In this document: positions 28,181 to 36,728 of the stretch, in pieces | How positions within the stretch are numbered: position 1 is the stretch's first letter | How the letters are laid out: the number at the start of each line of letters is the position of its first letter | Assembly (NCBI RefSeq): GCF_035989885.1 | Contig: NZ_CP108518.1 | Span: 6,935,001-6,999,000 of the forward strand | Source: Streptomyces sp. NBC_01232 | Lineage (GTDB): Bacteria > Actinomycetota > Actinomycetes > Streptomycetales > Streptomycetaceae | Direction: 5' to 3' | DNA length: 64,000 bases | Notes under the pieces: generated by a model | Told to the model about the DNA's origin: nothing | Database searches by the model: none | The model's input: the letters and a program-made list of their open reading frames with translations, nothing else | Position numbers and translations under genes: made by a program

Positions 28181-29070
28181 CACTGCTGTTCCCCGCCGTA
28201 GTAGCCGAGGAAGATCTCTTCCAGCGACGGTTCCCGCATCGTGAGGCTGACCACGTCCGCAGCCGCCAAGACCTGCAGGGCGTCCCCGGGCGGGCCGGCG
28301 AGGGTGAACCGCACCGAGGCCGCGCCGGTCACCTCGACCGCCTCCACACCGGGCACTCGTGCCAGATCCGGGGGCGCGCCGTTGAAGCACACCGTCACCT
28401 CCGTGCGGTGCAGCCGTCGCAGCGCCGTCACGGCGGCGACATCGACGAGCCGCCCGGCCCGCAGGATCGCCACCTTGTCGCAGACCGCCTCGACCTCGGC
28501 AAGCATGTGGGAACTGAGGAATACCGTCTGGCCGTTGTCCCGGGCCTCGCGGACGGCGCGACGGAACTCGCGTTCCATCAGCGGATCCAGGCCACTGGTC
28601 GGTTCGTCCAGCACGAGCAGAGGCGCCCGGGTGGCGAACGCGGCCACCAGCGCCACCTTCTGCCGGTTGCCCGTCGAGTACGCCCGCCCCGGCTTGGACA
28701 GGTCGAGATCGAACCGCTCGACCAGCTCATCCCGGTAGGACCGGTCGGTACCGGGTCCCGTGCGCGCCAGCAGCTCAAGCATCTCTGCGCCGGTCAGCTG
28801 CGGCCACAACGCCACATCAGCCGGCACGTACGCAAGGCGCCCGTGCGTCACGGCGACGTCAGCCGCGTCAGTGCCGAAGATCCATGCTCGGCCGGCGGTG
28901 GGGCGGGCCAGCCCCAGCAGCAACCGGATGGTGGTGGACTTGCCAGCACCGTTGGGGCCGAGGAAGCCGAACACCTCGCCGACCGGGACGCTCAAATCCA
29001 GTCCGTCCAGCGCGAGGACGGGGCCGTACCGCTTGGTCAGGGATTGGGTACGAAAGGCGTGCGAGACCAT
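28180..29070 (-). CDS. ABC transporter ATP-binding protein
   Basis: 296 residues with Walker A GPNGAGKST, a Q-loop region at VPADVALWPQ, the signature written as YSTGNRQKVALV (instead of LSGGQ, usual in this drug-export group), Walker B LLVLDEPTSGLDP and the switch His in LSSHMLAEVE. A C-terminal domain of about 90 residues follows. It drives the permease encoded next. The start is ATG 29070, about 43 bases downstream of leader copy c, which may control the pair. Confidence 0.93.
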   Translation of the reverse strand: MVSHAFRTQSLTKRYGPVLALDGLDLSVPVGEVFGFLGPNGAGKSTTIRLLLGLARPTAGRAWIFGTDAADVAVTHGRLAYVPADVALWPQLTGAEMLELLARTGPGTDRSYRDELVERFDLDLSKPGRAYSTGNRQKVALVAAFATRAPLLVLDEPTSGLDPLMEREFRRAVREARDNGQTVFLSSHMLAEVEAVCDKVAILRAGRLVDVAAVTALRRLHRTEVTVCFNGAPPDLARVPGVEAVEVTGAASVRFTLAGPPGDALQVLAAADVVSLTMREPSLEEIFLGYYGGEQQ

Positions 29071-29613
29071 GCTGGCCCCCTGAGTCGGTACGGCAGGCAC
29101 ACGGCCCCTAACCGCCGACCAGACTTCCCGGCACACCACTCGTGAAGATACTCGCGCCTGGTTGCGGTGGACAAGCGGCAGGCACGAACTGCGACATGCA
29201 CGCCCAGGTGGAGCCAGCCAGCCGGTGGCGCTCCCGGGCCTTGACGAGCTTTGAGTCGGCGGGCTCATGTGTGCCGCACCAGCCTGTCGTACGCCCGAGC
29301 GCCATGGCGCCGCCGTCGCCGATTGAGTGACGGTGCCGAGGTGCAACTGGTCCCTGACTTGTCCGAGAGGCATTGCCGATCGGAAGCGTTGGGCACGCGG
29401 TGTGACGACCGGACGTCGAACGGTGTCTGGTCCATAGGGGGTTCGTGTGCTGGTGGTACAAGCCTCGCGGCGCCCTGACCTGCGGAGACGTGGCGGTCGG
29501 GGCTGGGTTGTGCAGCGCTGGTCCGGGATGGGTCCGGATCTTGGTCGGGCTCGACTGGGCGGAAATAACTCTGAGACTGCGTGTGTTACCCCCTGGCACG
29601 TGCGACAAGGGGG
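29071..29613. other. Intergenic region containing leader copy c
   Basis: The first 80 bases hold the conserved leader of the ABC genes (minus strand). From about 29160 to 29613 I see no gene-like reading frame. The plus-strand promoter of the nuclease-like gene should lie near 29540-29600. Confidence 0.4.
29085..29150 (-). ncRNA. Conserved structured leader (copy c)
   Basis: On the minus strand the core at 29113-29137 equals that of copies a and b and is followed by TTAGGGGCCGTGTGCC, as in copy a (TAGGGGCCGTGTGCC). It ends just before the ABC ATPase ATG. The preceding stem sequence (CACGAGT) differs from copies a and b. A cis-regulatory RNA is suggested. Confidence 0.55.
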
Positions 29614-30504
29614 GTGTCGAGCCTGAAACTGTTTTACACGAAGAACGGCGTGACTGAGGTCATGCCGCGATTGGCTGAGGCTGAGGCCGATGTACAGGGC
29701 CTGGTCGAGGGGGCGATGGAGACGATGCTCGGGGTTCGATTCCTCGCCTCCGAGTACAGCACCGGTCCCGTTCACGGCGGGCGCATCGACTCGCTGGGGC
29801 TCGATGAGAACGGTGCTCCGGTGATCGTCGAGTACAAGCGATCCACTGACCCCGGCGTGCTGTCGCAAGGGCTGTTCTACTTGGCCTGGCTGATGGATCA
29901 CCGCACCGAGTTCCAGGTGTTGGTCCGCGAGCGTCTCGGGGTGACTGCGGCGTCGCAGGTGCTGTGGAGCGCGCCCCGGCTGATCTGCGTCGCTGGCGAT
30001 TTCACCCGCTACGACCTCCACGCGATCCGCGAGCACCGGAGATCGATCGACCTGGTGCGGTACCGGCTGTTCGGCGAGCACCACATCGCACTCGAGACGG
30101 TCGCCTCGGTCGCCGGGCAGGCCAAAGCGTCTCCGCGCCCGCGTCGTCGTGGCGCTGACGCGCCAGCGCCTGCGCGGCAGGCGTCAGGAGCGATGGCGGA
30201 GCTTGCGGCAGCGGTGGACGAGGTGCTCCTGGGGCTGGGCGAGGACGTCTCGAAGGTCCGGCGCAAGCAGTACGACGCGTACCAGAGGCTGCGGAACTTC
30301 GCCTGCGTCACGGCCAGGCAGGACAAGCTCCTGGCGTACCTCAAAGCAGCCCCGGCGGCCGTCGACCTCGTTTCGGGCTTCACGAGGGACGTGACGGGGC
30401 TGGGACACCACGGCACTGGTGACCTGGAGGTCCAGTTGCACTCGGAGAAGGACGTGGAGCGCGCGCTGGACCTGTTTCGGCTGTCGTATGTTGCGGTGGC
30501 GTAG
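29614..30504 (+). CDS. PD-(D/E)XK nuclease-like protein with DUF5655 tail
   Basis: About 296 residues from GTG 29614 (MSSLKLFYTKNG), the start supported by the pattern of relatives. The N-terminal domain has a PD-(D/E)XK-like core: RIDSLGLDENG for the acidic residue and VIVEYKRS for the E-x-K pair, preceded by GVRFLASEYSTG. The C-terminal 90 residues (VRRKQYDAYQRLRNFACV, LHSEKDVERALDLFRLSY) match DUF5655. Proteins of this type are annotated as nuclease-like or transport-like; the substrate is unknown. No methyltransferase partner is adjacent, though a C5 methylase lies 1.7 kb downstream on the other strand. Confidence 0.75.
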   Translation: MSSLKLFYTKNGVTEVMPRLAEAEADVQGLVEGAMETMLGVRFLASEYSTGPVHGGRIDSLGLDENGAPVIVEYKRSTDPGVLSQGLFYLAWLMDHRTEFQVLVRERLGVTAASQVLWSAPRLICVAGDFTRYDLHAIREHRRSIDLVRYRLFGEHHIALETVASVAGQAKASPRPRRRGADAPAPARQASGAMAELAAAVDEVLLGLGEDVSKVRRKQYDAYQRLRNFACVTARQDKLLAYLKAAPAAVDLVSGFTRDVTGLGHHGTGDLEVQLHSEKDVERALDLFRLSYVAVA

Positions 30505-30634
30505 GGCCTGGCGACCGAGCGCTGGGGCCCTCGCCCTGAGCGAGCGGAGCGCGCTGTCCGTGAAATTCGGGAAGGCATTCGGGTTCTCGGCGGGGCCTTT
30601 CGACGGATCGAGCGGGGACGTGGCGGTGGAGGTC

Positions 30635-31080
30635 GCCATCTTCCCCACGATCCCCGGTGTCGGATGACCAGGCGGCCTTCGGCGATGTCGTTGTGGCTGC
30701 GCTGGGCTTCGGCGCTGACCTCACGTACTTCGTCGCGGGTACACCAGGGGAAGGGATGGTTGCCCCAGGTCCGTTCCGTGTCGATCCTTTCCTGGAGGGC
30801 CGTCTCGATCTCGACGGTGAAGCGGTATCGACTCAGCTGTTTGGCTGCGGTGTTCGCGTAGTACGGCTCCTTGTGGTCGATGCGGGCGAGGACCATGGTG
30901 TCCGGGTCCGATGCTGGGGAAGCCGAGGTCGTACAGGTGAGAGCGAGCGGCGTCGCTCGTGGAGCCGGAGATCGTGGTGACGACGGCTGGGGTGGTGGTC
31001 TGGGTGGAGGGCGAAGCGGATGTGAGCGTCGGCGGAGGCATGAGGCATGAGGGGCTTTCGGTCGGGGCGGGAATGGTCAT
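30635..31080 (-). pseudogene. Frameshifted hypothetical gene downstream of the DnaB-N gene
   Basis: The ATG at 31080 overlaps the stop of the upstream gene (ATGA). The first frame gives TTISGSTSDAARSHLYDLGFPSIGP. Near base 30903 the protein-like reading moves to another frame (MVLARIDHKEPYYANTAAKQ, LSRYRFTVEIETALQERID, CTRDEVREVSAEAQ) and fades near 30640. One frameshift separates the two parts. I do not recognise the family. Either a decayed gene or a sequencing slip in the GGACCCGG run. Confidence 0.55.
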
Positions 31081-32192
31081 CGGCTTGGCCGGGCTGGGGT
31101 TCGTGCGGCGGAGCCGGCTCGCACGGCCGGATTTTGAAGGGCGGCTGACGGGCGGGAAGGGGGCTTCACGCCCGGGTCGTTGGTGGCGTGGTGCCAGCGG
31201 TTCCGGACGGAGAACAGCGTGGAGAGTGCCCGGCGGCTGCCGGTGGCCAGTTGGTGGACGGAGGTTGCCTCGTCCGACGTCAGCGTCGCGATTCGGGAGG
31301 CGACCGTGACGGCCTGACTGAGGAGCGCGCGCTGGAGGATCTTCTGGCCCCAGTGCTCCGGTGCGCCGGCGGGATAGGAGACCAGGTCGAGGACCCTGTC
31401 AGGGCCGAACCCCAAGTTAAGCAGGCCGCGTTGCTGGGCTTCCCACAGCAGGGTGATGGGGTCCACGGGCGCCCCTCTGCGGGCGAGGGCCGTCAGGCAG
31501 GCGAAGAGGGCGGCGTGCACGGGGACGGTGAAGTCGCTTTCGTGTAGCCAGCGCATCCGCGGCAGGTCGTCGGGGCGGGCGGTCGCTGCGGCCAGCAGCA
31601 TCCGTTCCTCGTCTTCCGCCTCCGCCGACGCCTCGGCTGCCGGGCCGGATGCCGCCGGGGTCCTGGGCATCGACCCGCGGTGAGAGGGGAAGGCCGTGGC
31701 CAGCTCGTCGAGGTAGACGGCGAGCTCGTCGGCGCGGGCCAGTACGGTTCCGGCCGGGTCGGGCCCCGGGGTGCGGGCGGCCTGGGAGAGGAGCCCGGCG
31801 TGCCGGCGCAGGAGGCGGCGGGCATGTCCGGAGCGGACCATCTGGGCATAGGCCGGGGCATGGGCGTCTGTGGGGCAGTTGCTGATGAGGATGTGCAGGT
31901 AGGCGGCATTCAGGGCGCGGGTCTGGGCGGCGTCGAGGAGCTGGTTCGGCCACACCGGGCTGGTGCGGTGGACCTCGGGCGTGGGCGGGGACACCGTGCG
32001 CATCGCCGCGAACAGGCTGCCGTGGGCAGCGCTGGAGAAGTGCTCGGGCTCGAGCGGGCCGATGGTCTTCAGGCGGTCGGGTACCAGGAGCAGGGCGCCG
32101 AGCAGGGCCTGCTCGGCGTAGTGGACCACGGGCAGAGGTGCCGGATCCCCGAGGAGATCTTCCTCGGATGCGGCGCGGGCGTGGTCGGGCAT
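31077..32192 (-). CDS. DnaB N-terminal-domain protein without helicase domain
   Basis: 371 residues. EQALLGALLLVPDRLKTIGPLEPEHFSSAAHGSLFAAM near residue 27 is a DnaB-N-like helical domain. A second, similar unit is at EDEERMLLAAATARPDDL, LHESDFTVPVHAALFACL near residue 210. The RecA-like motor of DnaB (Walker A GxGKT) is absent, and the C-terminus is a basic Pro/Ala tail. The protein may modulate or sequester primase or helicase in the element. Its ATG overlaps the stop of the C5 methylase by one base. Confidence 0.8.
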   Translation of the reverse strand: MPDHARAASEEDLLGDPAPLPVVHYAEQALLGALLLVPDRLKTIGPLEPEHFSSAAHGSLFAAMRTVSPPTPEVHRTSPVWPNQLLDAAQTRALNAAYLHILISNCPTDAHAPAYAQMVRSGHARRLLRRHAGLLSQAARTPGPDPAGTVLARADELAVYLDELATAFPSHRGSMPRTPAASGPAAEASAEAEDEERMLLAAATARPDDLPRMRWLHESDFTVPVHAALFACLTALARRGAPVDPITLLWEAQQRGLLNLGFGPDRVLDLVSYPAGAPEHWGQKILQRALLSQAVTVASRIATLTSDEATSVHQLATGSRRALSTLFSVRNRWHHATNDPGVKPPSRPSAALQNPAVRAGSAARTPARPSR

Positions 32193-33430
32193 CACGCCGC
32201 CAGGACGAAGTCGTCGCGGTTGAGCGTGCGTTCCACGTGCGGCGCGATCAAGTGCCCTGCGAGCAGCGGGGGGACGGCGTTGCCGATCTGCGAGAAGCGC
32301 TGGCCCTTGGTGCCCTGCCAGGGGTAAGCCGCCGGGAAGGATTGCAGGATCCCGGCTTCCTCGGCGGTGATCCGGATGGCCGGCGCCGCGGCGGAGCCCA
32401 GGGTTGTGGCGGAGCGGGTGGTCCAGATGCATTCGTTGGCGCGGTTGCCGAAGAACAAGGTGGCGGCCGGCTCGGTCACGGGGCGGACGGCCGCATTCGC
32501 CTGGCTGTTGCTGCGCAGAACCCAGTCCGGTCCGGCCGCGCAGCGAGGCGACGGCCGGGCCCCTTCCCGGCACCTGCACGGCGAGCCGGTCTTGGAGCTC
32601 CGGGAGAGGTCCGTGCGGGGCGGGGGGCTTTGCCAGGCGCCGCGGTCGCGGGCGTCGGACAGCGTCTTACGGGAGCCGGACGGGAAGGGTTCGGGCCCGC
32701 CCCCGGGTCCGCCGCCGGCGCACACCGTGGGCACGGGCCCGTCCGTGCGGCCCCAGCCCAGGGCTCCGGCCATGGACACCCATCGCTGGCGGCCGGGCCC
32801 GAAGAGGGATTCCTGCTCGCCGAGCTTGGCGTGCGTGGGTTCGGGCGGGGCGGCCCGACGGATGCGGGAGGCGATCAGGATCGCCCTCCTCCTGGTCTGC
32901 GGTACGCCGTAGTCGGCCGCGTTCAGGATGCCGCTCCAGGTGGAGAATCCCCAGGTGCGCAGCACGGCGGCGTACTGCTTCCACAGCGGTGCGACGTCGG
33001 GCACCTCCTCCATCAGCACCCACTCCGGCTCGCCCACGGTGTGGAGGGCATGGAGGTATCGCATGGGCTCGGCTGCCAGTAGCGACCGCGGGTCCTGGCA
33101 GGCGGCAAGCAGCTGGGGCCGGGTATCGCGGCCGACCGCGAGGTCGGCAACGGCCTGGTGGACAAGAGGCTGGTCGACAAGCCCGAGACGTTTGCCGGCC
33201 ATGCTCCATGCCTGGCAGGGCGGGCTCGCTATCAGCCCGCGGGCCCGCCCCACGAAGGGCCGGACCGGGTAGAGCGCGACGTCGGTACGGATCGTGGTCT
33301 GCCCGGCTGCGGCGCGAGTCTTGCAGGCCCATTCGTCCCACTCCAGGCCGACGTCGCGCACACCCAGCACGTGCAGGGCATGTCCCCAACCGCCCGGACC
33401 GGCGAAGAGGTCCACGATGAGGTCTCTCAT
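32192..33430 (-). CDS. C5 cytosine DNA methyltransferase
   Basis: 412 residues. Motif I is LFAGPGGWGHAL near residue 8, motif IV SPPCQAWS with catalytic Cys72, motif VI has EEVPD in place of the common ENV, motif VIII QTRRRAILIAS, and motif X QIGNAVPPLLAGHL near the end. The target region between VIII and IX is Gly/Pro-rich. No restriction endonuclease is adjacent, so it is probably an orphan methylase that protects the element during transfer. It overlaps its neighbours on both sides (ATGA upstream, TGATG downstream). Confidence 0.93.
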   Translation of the reverse strand: MRDLIVDLFAGPGGWGHALHVLGVRDVGLEWDEWACKTRAAAGQTTIRTDVALYPVRPFVGRARGLIASPPCQAWSMAGKRLGLVDQPLVHQAVADLAVGRDTRPQLLAACQDPRSLLAAEPMRYLHALHTVGEPEWVLMEEVPDVAPLWKQYAAVLRTWGFSTWSGILNAADYGVPQTRRRAILIASRIRRAAPPEPTHAKLGEQESLFGPGRQRWVSMAGALGWGRTDGPVPTVCAGGGPGGGPEPFPSGSRKTLSDARDRGAWQSPPPRTDLSRSSKTGSPCRCREGARPSPRCAAGPDWVLRSNSQANAAVRPVTEPAATLFFGNRANECIWTTRSATTLGSAAAPAIRITAEEAGILQSFPAAYPWQGTKGQRFSQIGNAVPPLLAGHLIAPHVERTLNRDDFVLAA

Positions 33431-33711
33431 ACGGCCAGCCCGAAATCGTCCCGGACCGGTTCGGGCTGCTCACCCCGGCAGGCCCACGGCGAGCAGCCGT
33501 CCACGACACCGGCTTCGAGAGCCTCCGCGTCCGGAGCGTCGTTCTCCTGCTGGAGGGCGGCCCATTCTGCTGCGGTGACATGGTCGATCGGCGCCTCGGA
33601 AAGGGGCGCCCGGGAGCGGTGCAGAAAAGCCTGGCCGAGGAGCGGGTTGCCGCTCGCGTTCGCGCGGGCATTGCCCTGATGGATGGCCGCGTCGAATTCG
33701 ACGACGTCAGT
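33427..33711 (-). CDS. Hypothetical protein upstream of the C5 methylase, start not found
   Basis: A reading frame with good third-position GC ends in a TGA overlapping the methylase ATG (ATGA). It reads EWTDVVEFDAAIHQGNARA, then AEWAALQQENDAPDAEAL and GCSPWACRGEQPEPVRDDFGLAV-stop. No ATG or GTG opens this frame upstream; the frame continues open beyond 33780. A frameshift from the GTG near 33705 could explain this. Short acidic protein of unknown role. Confidence 0.45.
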   Translation of the reverse strand, partial: TDVVEFDAAIHQGNARANASGNPLLGQAFLHRSRAPLSEAPIDHVTAAEWAALQQENDAPDAEALEAGVVDGCSPWACRGEQPEPVRDDFGLAV

Positions 33712-33941
33712 CCATTCACTGGGAGAGGAGTCCCTGATGCTGCGCCATTGAGCACTTCCGTGAAATGGGCGAGTTGTTGAGAATCGAGACAGGGCCGTGA
33801 CCTTTCTGTAGGGGCGTGGAAGGGCCCGCGGAGGGCGGTGCCCGAGGCGCTGCGATGCGGGGAGGGTGGGTTGACGAGGACCGTGACTCTGGAGGGGGGC
33901 CAGTCGTTCAACCGTGCATGGGTGCGAGCAGGGAACAGCCG

Positions 33942-34298
33942 ATGGCTGACGTCCTACCCTGTGAGGGCGCCGGGCGGGCCGGTCAGGTTGGGCCCGCGGC
34001 CAGCCCGGCGCCTGCCCCAGACGAGGCCGCGGGGCTGGTCGACGCGATAGTCGAGGCGGTGCGCGAAGCGGACGATGTTCGCATTCGCGGCTTGCTTCAG
34101 TGGCTGGTGCCGCTGGCCGATACGGAAGTCCTGCTCCTGTTGCGCGCGAAGTTGCTGGGTGAGGAAGTCAGCGGCTTCCCGGGCGAGGGCCGAGGGCAGG
34201 GGGCTCGTTATGATGCGTTGTATGGCCCCCGGTGCATTGGCGTCGGGTCATTCCTTGCTTTCCGTCCTTGTTTAGAATGTGGAAGCGCACGGGTGTGA
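33942..34298 (+). CDS. Hypothetical protein on the opposite strand of the transfer genes
   Basis: 118 residues from ATG 33942, with AGGGAA six bases upstream; ATG 33918 is an alternative. The central helix-rich segment DEAAGLVDAIVEAVREADD, LLQWLVPLADTEVLLLLRAKLL has strong codon bias, while the ends are poorer. It lies head-on against the coupling-protein gene, whose stop is 10 bases away. I do not recognise it. It may be a small regulator. Confidence 0.5.
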   Translation: MADVLPCEGAGRAGQVGPAASPAPAPDEAAGLVDAIVEAVREADDVRIRGLLQWLVPLADTEVLLLLRAKLLGEEVSGFPGEGRGQGARYDALYGPRCIGVGSFLAFRPCLECGSARV

Positions 34299-34307
34299 GG
34301 TGCGGTA

Positions 34308-36098
34308 TCACGCGGCCTTCTTGAAGTCGGCTTGCGCAGGGGCGGCTTTGGCGACTGCCCGCGCGGTGATCGCGTCCGAGGCTGCCTTGGATGCGGCGGC
34401 CAGGTCGCCCGCGCCCGGTTCGAGGTACCAGGGGCGCAGGTCGAGCGCGGCCGGGCGGAGCCCGGTGGCGAAGAGGAGGGCGGTGCCCTTGGGCAGCGCG
34501 CGGATCCGGTCCGCGGGCAGGATCCGCTCCTGCCGCATGCTGATCGAGGTGGACTTGCCCGAGTCGGAGATGCTGGTGGACTTCGTCTCGACGTCGTGGT
34601 CACCGATCAGACGACTGAGCTTGTCCGCGAAATCGGGATCATCGATGCCGGCGCCGATTACCTTGATCGTTGCCGCCGACCACAGGGCGTCCATGCCTGC
34701 GTCCGACCACACCTTCTGACCCTGCCGGTAGCTCTGCAGGATCGTGATCGGGATGATCCCGCGGGAACCCAGGTGCGAGTACAGGTCCGGCAAATCGGAG
34801 ATTTTGCACACGTTGGCGGCCTCGTCGAGGATCGCGAGCATGGGCGGATCGAGGCGCCCGCCGGTACGTTCGGCTCGGGTGGTCGCGGCCCGCATCACTG
34901 AGTCCGCGCACGCAGCGATCAGCGCGGAGGCTCCGCCGCCGCCATCCTTGGAGAGCAGGAACAGCGTGTCGGTGGAGGCCACGAAATCGGCCGGGCGGAA
35001 CTCCGGGACGTCCTTCTGCGGGGTCACCCAGGTGGCGATGTCGGCGCTGAGTAGGGCGGACGCGTACTGTCTTGCGGTCTCATACACCCCGTCGCGCGTT
35101 TCGGGCGGACCCTCGACCGTTCCCTTCAACTGGGCTGCGACAGCGGTGAATCCGTGGTCGCGCAGGATGTCGAGGGGGCGCCGGTCGGCGGGGAAGGCCA
35201 GCCACTGCATCACGTCCGTGATCGGGCGGTTGTCGAGGGCCGCAGCCAGGAACAGCTGGCTCAGGACGTTGCTGCCGGCCTTGGACCAGAAGTCGCCCTG
35301 CTGGCTTGCGTCCACGGAGGCGGCGAGGAAGTGGCCGGCCAGACGTCCCGCGCCCTCCAGGGACTTCGCGTCGGCCAACGGGTTCCACCACATGGTGCGC
35401 GGTGCGTGGGCGATCTGCTGGGGGTCCATCGACCACACCCGACCCACCCGGCTGCGGGCGTCGAAGCAGGCCGTATAGGCGTCACCGGCAGCCTTGTTGC
35501 TGGTCAGGAGCACGGCGCCGGGGGCGGCCAGGATCGAGGGAATCGCCAGCGAGGTGGTCTTTCCGGAGCGGGGGGCCATGATCGCGACCGCTACGTCCTC
35601 CCACCCCATCCGGACTTCGGTCTTGCTGCCCTGGAGGTTGCCGAGGAGGATCCCGGTGTCGGACGGGGCGATGCGTTGGGCGTCCTTCAGGCTCAGGCGC
35701 AGGCTGCGGGCTTTTTCGGTGATCGCGGTGGCCAGGACCGGTGCGATGTCCTTGGCCTTCGCGGTGCCCTCGATGCGGCGCTTCTTGTTGCCGCCGAGCG
35801 TGCCCTTGTGGCGGCTCCACCACAGGCCGCCGGCGGCGGCAAGGGCGAGCAGGGCTAGGACGGGCAGGATCCGCGCACCGATCAGCAGGGACGTTTCTCC
35901 CAGGTCGGGCCAGAGCTGGTCGGGACGTATCAGTGCGTCGGCGGGCCGGTAGGCGGCCCAGGCGTTGCTGGTGGCCAGGGAGGTGAGGTTCCCGCCGAGC
36001 CAGGCGAGGTGGGTGAGGGGGATGGCGACGGCGAAGGCCCCGAGAAGGGCCTTGAAGGCTATGTCGTAGCCGTCGGCGGAGGAGCTGGGCTGAGACAA
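34308..36098 (-). CDS. VirD4/TraG-type coupling protein
   Basis: About 596 residues from TTG 36098. Two N-terminal helices (FKALLGAFAVAIPLTHLAWLG and ILPVLALLALAAAGGLWW) precede the ATPase domain: Walker A MAPRSGKTTS near 174-183, Walker B MLAILDEAANV, and ILQSYRQGQKVW. The pattern matches T4SS coupling proteins that bring DNA to the channel. A longer frame open to 36317 lacks a likely coding character. The TTG has no clear ribosome site, so the start is uncertain. It is the best evidence for a conjugation role of this gene set. Confidence 0.88.
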   Translation of the reverse strand: MSQPSSSADGYDIAFKALLGAFAVAIPLTHLAWLGGNLTSLATSNAWAAYRPADALIRPDQLWPDLGETSLLIGARILPVLALLALAAAGGLWWSRHKGTLGGNKKRRIEGTAKAKDIAPVLATAITEKARSLRLSLKDAQRIAPSDTGILLGNLQGSKTEVRMGWEDVAVAIMAPRSGKTTSLAIPSILAAPGAVLLTSNKAAGDAYTACFDARSRVGRVWSMDPQQIAHAPRTMWWNPLADAKSLEGAGRLAGHFLAASVDASQQGDFWSKAGSNVLSQLFLAAALDNRPITDVMQWLAFPADRRPLDILRDHGFTAVAAQLKGTVEGPPETRDGVYETARQYASALLSADIATWVTPQKDVPEFRPADFVASTDTLFLLSKDGGGGASALIAACADSVMRAATTRAERTGGRLDPPMLAILDEAANVCKISDLPDLYSHLGSRGIIPITILQSYRQGQKVWSDAGMDALWSAATIKVIGAGIDDPDFADKLSRLIGDHDVETKSTSISDSGKSTSISMRQERILPADRIRALPKGTALLFATGLRPAALDLRPWYLEPGAGDLAAASKAASDAITARAVAKAAPAQADFKKAA

Positions 36099-36265
36099 GG
36101 GCGCGCGATTCCATTTGGCGGTCGCGGCGGGTGAGCCGTACGACCGGGCTGAGGGGGATGTGGGTGGTGGTTTCGATCCGAGGGCCCGCGGCGGTGCGTA
36201 CGGCGGTGGTATGGATCTCCAGGACGGCGCGGCCGTGGACGAACCAGCCGTAAAGGGCGTTTCAC
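36098..36265 (-). pseudogene. Broken short ORF between hypothetical and coupling protein
   Basis: A GTG at 36265 overlaps the upstream stop as GTGA, the usual arrangement here, but its frame gives only a low-complexity Pro/Arg chain. The neighbouring frame gives a protein-like reading: ALYGWFVHGRAVLEIHTTA then PRIETTTHIPLSPVVRLTRRD. A one-base change after the third codon would join the two. It then runs into the coupling-protein start region without a stop. Possibly a frameshifted small gene or the true N-terminus of the next protein. Confidence 0.35.
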
Positions 36266-36657
36266 GCCTCCGCGTTACGGGCGTCAACTGCAGCCTGGCG
36301 GGCCTCCGCGCTTGCATGAGGATGGGCAGCGAGGCGGGTTCGGCACTCCGTCCTGATGGCCGCTATCTGGTCGAGCGCATCGCGCAGTTGAGTCAGTTGC
36401 CAGGCCCAACGGTTCTGGACGGAGGAGGCGGGGACCCGTTCGAGGTCGGCCTCGGCGGCGTCGAGCAGGACGCCGGCCTCCTCGCTGACCGGTTCGAACG
36501 CCTTCCACACCACGTGGTCCCGGTCGGCCTTGCGGTCGTCGTAGCTCTCCGGGTCGTACGGCCAGCCATCGAGATCGGTGTGCTCGTCGGAGTACAGGTC
36601 CCAGGCGTCGACCGCCGCATCCGCCGCGCGCAGGAAGGCCGCAAGACGGCTGACCAT
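36262..36657 (-). CDS. Hypothetical acidic helical protein
   Basis: 131 residues beginning MVSRLAAFLRAADAAVDAWD, with the frame open further upstream. SDEHTDLDGWPYDPESYDD is Asp/Tyr-rich, and the C-terminal half (LLDAAEADLERVP, QLTQLRDALDQIAAIRTE) should form helices. It ends in a GTGA overlap. I do not recognise the family. It lies between a DUF317 gene and the coupling protein. Confidence 0.6.
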   Translation of the reverse strand: MVSRLAAFLRAADAAVDAWDLYSDEHTDLDGWPYDPESYDDRKADRDHVVWKAFEPVSEEAGVLLDAAEADLERVPASSVQNRWAWQLTQLRDALDQIAAIRTECRTRLAAHPHASAEARQAAVDARNAEA

Positions 36658-36728
36658 CGCCTGAAGGCCGGGGACGGCAGTGCTGCCGGAGGGGGGCGGA
36701 TTGGAGCAAGGGCGGGCCTTCTCGGGTT

